Part shown: positions 27,501-36,500 of the stretch, piece by piece
How positions within the stretch are numbered: position 1 is the stretch's first letter
How the letters are laid out: every line of letters starts with the position of its first letter
Assembly: GCA_026874595.1 (NCBI GenBank)
Contig: CM049309.1
Span: 95,564,723-95,628,722 of the forward strand
Direction of reading: 5' to 3'
DNA: 64,000 nucleotides
Source of the DNA: Sipunculus nudus
Lineage: Eukaryota > Annelida > Sipuncula > Golfingiida > Sipunculidae
Notes under the pieces: generated by a model
What the model was told of the DNA's origin: nothing
The model's input: the letters and a program-made list of their open reading frames with translations, nothing else
The model's database searches: none
Translations under genes and position numbers: made by a program

Positions 27501-30500
27501 GTCAACGCAAATTGGTTAGGCACCAGTTCACATTTGACCCGATAATTGGTGTAAGTTTCGGAATAATCGGTCCATTAGTCTCACAGGAGCTCTCTGGAAA
27601 TGAACGTGGCGGCGGCAGAGGAACCCGGTCAAAAACATAGTATCCGCAAAACTTCGTTTTGGCAGATACAAAAATACAGGTGGCTCCACCAGTCTGCAGA
27701 AACTAATAAAAACACTTAATGGTCAATATCAATGCAAAGAATCATTGTGATCTCCGCATTAATTGTTCAGATACTTCAGCTTTTGTATTAAATTGTCCAT
27801 TATTCTGAGGGATACTTCAGAATCCTATAGCTAGAAGGATATGGGTAACAGAGACCTAATTTCAAGTTTCCACAGGCACTTATCATGGGCCTCCTTGCAT
27901 GACAAGAATGAAGATTCTAGGTCCAGTTGTTGCGATTTGTACCCTGTTGACAGAAAACCACATCTTTACAGGTCTCAAAAAAAGAGAAAAAAATTTGTAA
28001 AAATTTGAAAAAAAATAGAGGTGGCACACCCAGTCTGCAGAAACTGAAGGAACAGCTCATGATCAATATGTATGCCGAAAATCATGACCATCAGTGTTGT
28101 AGTTATTGAGATACTGCAGTTTTTGTATCAAATTCTCCATTATTCTGGGGGGGTATTTTGGAGCCATACAGCTTAAAGAATATGGGTAACAGAGACCTAA
28201 TTTCAGGTTTCCATGGAGACTTTTCATGGGTCTCCCTGTGTGTCAAGAATGAAGATTCTAGGTCCAGTTTTTATGATTTGTGCCCTGTTAACAGATGTTA
28301 ATATCTTTAAAGGTCTCAAAAATAAAGAAAAAAATCGTAAAAAAACCCAAACAAATACAGGTGGTGCCACCAGTCTGCAGAAACTGATGAAACACTCCAT
28401 GATCAATATCCATGCAAACAATTATGGTGATCTCTGCATTAGCTGTTCAGATACTTCAGCTTTTGTATCAAATTTTCCATTATTCTGAGCTGTACTTTGG
28501 AGTGCCATAGCTCAAAGGATATGGGTAACAGAGACCTAATTTCTGGTTTCCATGGAGACTTTTCATAAGTCTCTCAGTGTGTGGAGAATGAAGATTCTAG
28601 GTCCAGTCGTTACGATTTGTGCCACGTTAACAGATGACAGCATCCTTAAAGGTCTCAAAAATAGAGGAAAACAATCATAAAAAACAAACAATACAGGTGG
28701 CGCCACCAGTCTGCATGAACTGATGGAACATCTCATTATCAATATGTATGCCAAAAATCATGACCATCAGTGATGTAGTTATTGAGATATTGAAGTTTTT
28801 GTATGAAATTTTTGACTATTCTGGGAGGTACTTTTGGGCCCCATAGCTTGAAGGATATGGGCAACAGAGCCCTAATTTCTGGTTTCCAAGGAGATTTTTC
28901 ATGGACCTCTCAGAATCCCAAGTTACAAGGTTCTGGGTCCAGCCGTTCAGTTTGTGCCTGGTTAACGGACGGACAGACGGACAGACAGACGGACGACGGA
29001 CAAAGAGTGATCGCTATAGCTCAGATGACTTTCAGTCAGCTGAGCTAACAATTACGCAATACTGATATCATTTCTGGCATGTGCATAGCGAATGTATAGA
29101 AAAATATATATATTATATATGATCAAAGTCAGATCAGTGGTTTTGATATTGGGCAGTCTGAAAGTGTAACAATTTTTTTTTTCATTAATATCTTGAAGGA
29201 ATTAAGTCCTAGTGCCCAAATTCTTGGCTTGGTAGGGGATTTTGGAGACATCTAACTGTATGCCAAATTTAAGGAACTTAGAGCTGAAGCTGGGGAGCTG
29301 AGCTCTAGCAAACTGCATAACACTAGCTTGATGTAAACAATATGTGACATGGTGCTTGAAAACTTGAATAAAATCTACAGTTTTTTATAAACTGGTTTCA
29401 AAGTTTTGGTGTTAACAGTTGAAATCCTATCAAAAACATGCTTTGAAAATTAAATCCACAGCAGTTACAGGAAAAAAACATGCCATGGTAAAAGTTGGGC
29501 AAAATTTAAGGTACCAATTTTTTATTTTTGCTAATATTTTAAAAAATTTTAAAGATTTTGATCTAATTTTGGGTATACAATTTAATTTTGATTAATAAAA
29601 GTTATATTACTGGAAAAAAGTGCTTAGCTTTGACAAGTTTTGTGTTAAGGGATCAAATTTCTTTCCTGATTATTTACAAAATGCATTATGTTTGGGCCCA
29701 TAACTTTTTTAAATTATAAAATACAGACCTAATTTCTGGCATGTACATAGGAACTATATAGAGGATTTTTTATGGTGAATACAAGGAAAAACAGATGAGT
29801 GGTTTTGATATTAGGCAGTCCTGAAGTGTGAAAATAGGTTTTGAATAAAAAATTGAGGTTTTTCCTTAATTTCTCAAAGGAACAAAGTCGCAAAGACCCA
29901 ATTTTTGGCTTGGTAGGAGATCTTGGGGACATCTAACATTATGCAATTTTGGATTCCTTGGTCTTACAGTTTCAAAACGTGCCACATCTATGGACAGACA
30001 GATGGACAGACAGACGGACAATGGACAACGACTATAGCTCAGATGACTTATAGTCAGCTGAGCTAAAAAATTTTTTAAAATCTAGGTGGCACCACCAGTG
30101 TGCAGGAACAGACGATACACTCCAACATCCATGCAAAGAACCATGGTGATCAATGCATTGGTTGTTCAAATACTGGAGCTTTTGTATCAAATTTTAAGTT
30201 AATCTGGGGGATATTTTGAGCCAAATAGTGTGGATAATATGGGTGACAGAGACCTAATGTCAGGTTTCCAAGGACTTTTAATGGGCCTCCCTGTATGTCA
30301 AGAAAGAAGATTCTAGGTCCAGTCGTTACGATTTGTGCCCTGTTAACAGATGACCACATCTTTTAAGGAGATATCGTGCGCGAAAGAAATTCAGCAACTG
30401 GGCTGTGGCGGCCATATTGGAATACCGACAGGTCTCTTATGCAAAAGGTCTGGAGCCCTCGTATGTACAAATCATCCCTGTGAATTTGGGAAAGTTGAAG

Positions 30501-33500
30501 TATGTTGTTGTTAAGTTATTGCATGCGAAAGAAAATCAGCTGTGGTGGCCATATTGGAATTCCAACAAGTCTGTAATTTGATAGGTCTGGAGCCCTCATA
30601 GGCACCAGTTATCCCTGTGAATTTGGGAAAGCTGCATTATATGTTGTTGTTGAGTTATCCCATGCAAAAGAAAATCAGCAATTAGGCTGTGGCAGCCATA
30701 TTCTAAATCTGACAAGTCTGTAATTCGATAGGTCTGGAGCCCTCATAAGTACCAGTCATCCCTGTGAATTTTGGAAAGCTCAGTTTGTTGTTGTTGAGTT
30801 ATCGTACTAAAAGAGAAAATCAGCGATTTGGCTGTGGCAGCCATATATGAAATGCGACAAGTCTGTTATTCGATAGGTCTGGAACCCACATAGGTACCAA
30901 TCATCCCTGTGAATTTTGGAAAGCTGCAGTATGTTGTTGTTGAGTTATTGCGTGCAAAAGAAAATCAGCGATTGGGCTTTGGCGGCCATATTGGAATTCT
31001 GACAAGTTTGTAATTGGAAAGGTCTTGAGCCCTCATAGGTACCAATCATCCCTGTGACTTTGGGAAACCTGCAGTGTGTTCTTGTTGAGTTATTGCGCGC
31101 GAAAGAAAGTGTCACTGAAGGAAGGACTGAAGGAAGGATGGACTGAAGGACGGACTGACATGGTGATCACTATAGGGCACTGCTTGTCAAGTGGGGCCCT
31201 AATTATTGTTTCATAAAATAACAGCAAAACTGTACCTATGTAGGTGTTTGGCTGGTGCTTAAGTCCTGTCATAATATTTCTTGCTATCAGCCATGAGGCA
31301 CAGTTGCACCTGTCTGAACATTAACAAGCTGTGTATAAGACATGGGGTTTAAGTAATGCGAGAAGTAAGAACATTTATTTCTCGAAAAAAGTATTGGATA
31401 TTACTGATTATTTTAACCTCCTCGCTAATTGCAGAAAGATTAATAATGCATTTCATTCAGAAGCCTGCAACAGATTTTTGTACCGGCAAAGTCAAAAGGC
31501 GGGAAAATGTTGGTGCCCTTGGTGTTGTTTACTCATTCTATTGAAGTAGACCGTAGCTATTTTCTTCTTAATCATTCAGGCCAATTTCTTGGCCAATTCT
31601 CCATTTTCGATATTTTGAAGACTTAAATTATTTTAACTCCTCATTTTTGCGATTTCCTGATTAGACCAGCAGACCGTGAGTTCAAGAAAACTTAAATGAA
31701 AGCTACCTTTTTTTTTCACAAATTCCTTTCAAATTTAAAATTTTATTAAATTAAAACCTCATCTGTCTATCATGTAAAAAGCAAATGTACATACAGGGAA
31801 CAAATGTGACATAATCAAACTTGAGCAAACTTTAAGGTAAAGATTTTACATTTATGCTTATAACTGAATAAAAATTAAAACTAAGTTGAATATAAATATA
31901 TGTTTGAAATAAGCTCTCTAGCTATACAATTTATCATATTAAGTGAGTAAACATATTTACTGATTTTTTGAAAAAGTGCAGTACGTTTTGGCCCATAATT
32001 TCAAATACTTATGCAATATTGACCTAAGTTCTGGCATGTACATAGGAAATATATGCAGAATGGTTATATCAAATATGAATAGATTAACAACAGCAGTTTT
32101 CATAGAAAGCAGTTTTGAATTGTAACAATATTTTTTACTGGAAAATCAGGGTTTTCCTTGTTCCCTCAAAGGAACAAAGTCACAGTGACCTAGTTTTGGG
32201 TTAGTGATGTCTAACTGTTGAATTTTTTTTATTTGTATGTCCAATGCTTCAAAATGTGCCTCGTTAAAGGTTAGACTACTGGATGGACGGTGGGATGACA
32301 GACAAAGGACCATCACTAGAGCTCAGATGACTTATAGTCAGCTGAGCTAAAAATTTCAAATGAAATATGTTTTTACATGTCACTAAAAGATTATGGCACT
32401 ATCTATTCCATTTAAACTTTCATCTTATGGATGACTTTCTGTTTCCTTTTAACCCTTCATTTAACCGATGACTTACTGGTTTCTTGAACACTTTTGATTT
32501 CCCTTTAAACTTTCCTTTTAATGGAAGCTTACTGCCTTCATGAATCTTAGTTGTATCCATCAGCAAGGTCAAAAAAGCATTAACTTTTTAAGTAATCTGT
32601 ATTTACACAGGCACTCAGTCCAGCCAGTCAGCCATACATACTTTTTAAGTAATCTGTACCTACACAGGTACTCAGTCCAGCCAGTCAGCCATACATACTT
32701 TTTAAGTAATCTGTATCTACACAGGCACTCAGTCCAGCCAGTCAGCCATACATACTTTTTAAGTAATCTGTATCTACACAGGCACTCAGTCCAGCCAGTC
32801 AGCCATACATACTTTTTAAGTATCTGTATCTACATAGGCACTCAGTCCAGCCAGTCAGCCATACATACTTTTTAAGTAATCTGTATCTACACAGGCACTC
32901 AGTCCAGCCAGTCAGCCATACATACTTTTTAAGTAATCTGTATCTACACAGGCACTCAGTCCAGCCAGTCAGCCATACATACTTTTTAAGTAATCTGTAT
33001 CTACACAGGCACTCAGTCCAGCCAGTCAGCCATACATACTTTTTAAGTAATCTGTATCTACACAGGCACTCAGTCCAGCCAGTCAGCCATACATACTTTT
33101 TAAGTAATCTGTATCTACACAGGCACTCAGTCCAGCCATACATACTTTTTAAGTAATCTGTATCTACACAGGCACTCAGTCCAGCCAGTCAGCCATACAT
33201 ACTTTTTAAGTAATCTGTATCTACACAGGCACTCAGTCCAGCCAGTCAGCCATACATACTTTTTAAGTAATCTGTATCTACACAGTCACTCAGTCCAGCC
33301 AGTCAGCCATACATACTTTTTAAGTAATCTGTATCTACACAGGCACTCAGTCCAGCCAGTCAGCCATACATACTTTTTAAGTAATCTGTATCTACACAGG
33401 CACTCAGTCCAGCCAGTCAGCCATACATACTTTTTAAGTAATCTGTATCTACACAGGCACTCAGTCCAGCCAGTCAGCCATACATACTTTTTAAGTAATC

Positions 33501-36500
33501 TGTATCTACACAGGCACTCAGTCCAGCCAGTCAGCCATACATACTTTTTAAGTAATCTGTATCTACACAGGCACTCAGTCCAGCCAGTCAGCCGTACATT
33601 CTTTTTAAGTAATCTGTATCTACACAGGCACTCAGTCCAGCCAGTCAGCCGTACATACTTTTTAAGTAATCTGTATCTACACAGGCACTCAGTCCAGCCA
33701 GTCAGCCGTACATACTTTTTAAGTAATCTGTATCAACACAGGCACTCAGTCCAGCCAGTCACCCATACATACTTTTTAAGTAATCTGTATCTACACAGGC
33801 ACTCAGTCCAGCCAGTCAGCCATACATACTTTTAAAGTAATCTGTATCTACACAGGCACTCAGTCCAGCCAGTCAGCCATACATACTTTTTAAGTAATCT
33901 GTATCTACACAGGCACTCAGTCCAGCCAGTCAGCCATACATACTTTTTAAGTAATCTGTAACTACACAGGCACTCAGTCCAGCCAGTCAGCCATACATAC
34001 TTTTTAAGTAATCTGTATCTACACAGGCACTCAGTCCAGCCAGTCACCCATACATACTTTTTAAGTAATCTGTATCTACACAGGCACTCAGTCCAGCCAG
34101 TCAGCCATACATACTTTTTAAGTAATCTGTATCTACACAGGCACTCAGTCCAGCCAGTCAGCCATACATACTTTTTAAGTAATCTGTATCTACACAGGCA
34201 CTCAGTCCAGCCAGTCAGCCATACATACTTTTTAAGTAATCTGTATCTACACAAGTACTCAGTCCAGCCAGTCAGCCATACATACTTTTTAAGTAATCTG
34301 TATCTACACAGGCACTCAGTCCAGCCAGTCAGACATACATACTTTTTAATTAATCTGTATCAACACAGGTACTCAGTCCAGCCAGTCAGCCATACATACT
34401 TACCGTGACCTCACCCAGCCTATCATTGGTAATCGTAAAGTCAAGACCAAGGTCAGACACATCACCATCATAATGCTTCAGGAACAACAAATTTCTACAA
34501 TCACAAACACAGAAGAACCAGTAACCCCAGTTAACAAGAAAACACACATACATTTATACTGTTTATACTGAAGAAGGGAAAAGATGGTTTTTGACCACCC
34601 TGTTGAGGGTGTCACATTTCCAGTTTCCTAACTTAGTCATGACTTTTAAAGCGAGAACAAATCCTGTTCAGGGGCAGGCCATGGAGGAGTGCTAGCTTAG
34701 GGCAAAAATAACACTTCAGCACTTTTGTCTCAAAGTTAGGTCCAAAAAATTAGAATGACAAGCTGAGATGGGGTACTTGCCTATAGTAGAAAAGGGCCAT
34801 AGATTAAATCTGCAGCCTCAAACATCCTGATAAATGCTAATACTGTAACAAAGAAGGAACACAAGATGATGGTTATTAAGCTTGAAACTTAGCATGAATT
34901 GCCTCTGTTATTTAGATTGTAACTTAGCATGAATTGAATCTGTTATTTAGCTTGTAACTTAGCATGAATTACCACCATTATTTAGATTGTAACTTAGCAT
35001 GAATTGCCAGTTTGTCTTTTACTTACTTGTACATTTCAGGGTCCAAGGAAGCCAAGTGATGGATATCAACTTCACCGCCATGACGACCGAGAATCTTGGA
35101 CAGGAAGAAGCTGGCAAATGGTAGCTCCACCAGCATGTTTTCATACAGTGCCTGTAAATAAAAATGCTCAGTCACTAAAAACAACTAATCTGAGGAAGAA
35201 CTGATTGGAAAAAATAAAGACCCTAAATTAGGGCCATGCTTGGTGAAGATCCTTGATCTGCTTGGTGAGGATCCTTGATCTGCTTGGTGAGGATCCTTGA
35301 TCTGCTTGGTGAGGATCCTTGATCTGCTTGGTGAGGATCCTTGATCTGCTTGGTGAGGATCCTTGATCTGCTTGGTGAGGATCCTTGATCTAATGCACTG
35401 GAAAGTAATGACAAGATGATTGCCTGGAGGACATCTACTATTTTTTAAGTCTGAAATTAGACAGAACACATCTTGTGAAAGGTACCATTCTTAAGTAAAG
35501 ATTCACTGCAGCTGCTCACAAGTTTCTTCAGATACTGGGCAGGAAAGAGTGTAACAAATGGATTGATTATCACATGACCAATAGAAACATGCTTACAAAT
35601 GCTCTTTTTGTTTTGAGTTTCTTCAGACACAGGACCCTTGCTGAGTGTGGATTGTCCTTTGGCTGACCTGAACTGTGAACCTGATGACCACAAACAGTAT
35701 TATCCTATCCTAACAATTCATACTGTTAGTGCCTACCTTTCCTAGAAGTCTTCCTATGAAGTAGTAATGGTTGGTCATGTTGTCCACCACTGCCTGGGCC
35801 TGGGGGTTTGGATACAACAACTGGTCACTGGTGAACCTGAAGAACCCTCGGTTTGGATCAAATGCAGTTTTAAGGACTTCTGATAAAAATTCCCGGAACA
35901 GCCCTCCTCCATCAATGCCTGCCTCGTTCAGACCCGCAAAGTTTGTCAGCTGAACTTGCATCCGAAGTTTCATGTTTGGTTCTGAATAAATAAAAAACCT
36001 GACTAGAGTTTATAAAGATTAACTTCCCTAAAACATAAAGGCTGTCTTCACTTAAAGTAACCATCATAACATTTCCTTCTGCTCAACCTTCAGGCAATAT
36101 GTTAATCATCAGCACCATGCCTAAATATTTGAATAGTATTTGGTAAATAGGCATTTTCATTAACAAAGGATATTGATAATCAATATTTATAAATTCATGT
36201 CTACTATCATAATCACTCTGTTTAGGGATTGAAGGTAGAGAAACCATTTCGAAACAATGCCATGGAGCTTCTAAATTTACTTATAGTCAAAAGTATTCAT
36301 GAATTTAATATGTAGGATCAGAATGGTTCAAGGCAAATTACAGGCACATGAACATTTTATGTTGAGGACATCAAGTCAGTTATATTTGGTAAGCTTGAAC
36401 ATGTGCAATTTGAATTTTCTTTTGTTGTGACAAATTTTAATTTTAAGTGTGATGGTTGAGTACAGTTGTCCAAGCTTTCCAACAATCCCTTACTGTCAGA

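Noticed and set aside
32540-34254. Open frames with a 19-residue repeat ([12 protein letters not shown] type)
   Set aside because: Produced by the 57-bp array length being divisible by 3. The array is intronic and begins at a functional donor.
35185-35469. Open frames with a short repeat over 35236-35395
   Set aside because: Reading of the 22-bp tandem repeat in an intron; not coding.
35971-35973. ATG as a start codon of a short HECT protein
   Set aside because: The frame continues upstream through a good acceptor and joins the previous exon in phase, restoring the conserved SPENEP sequence.
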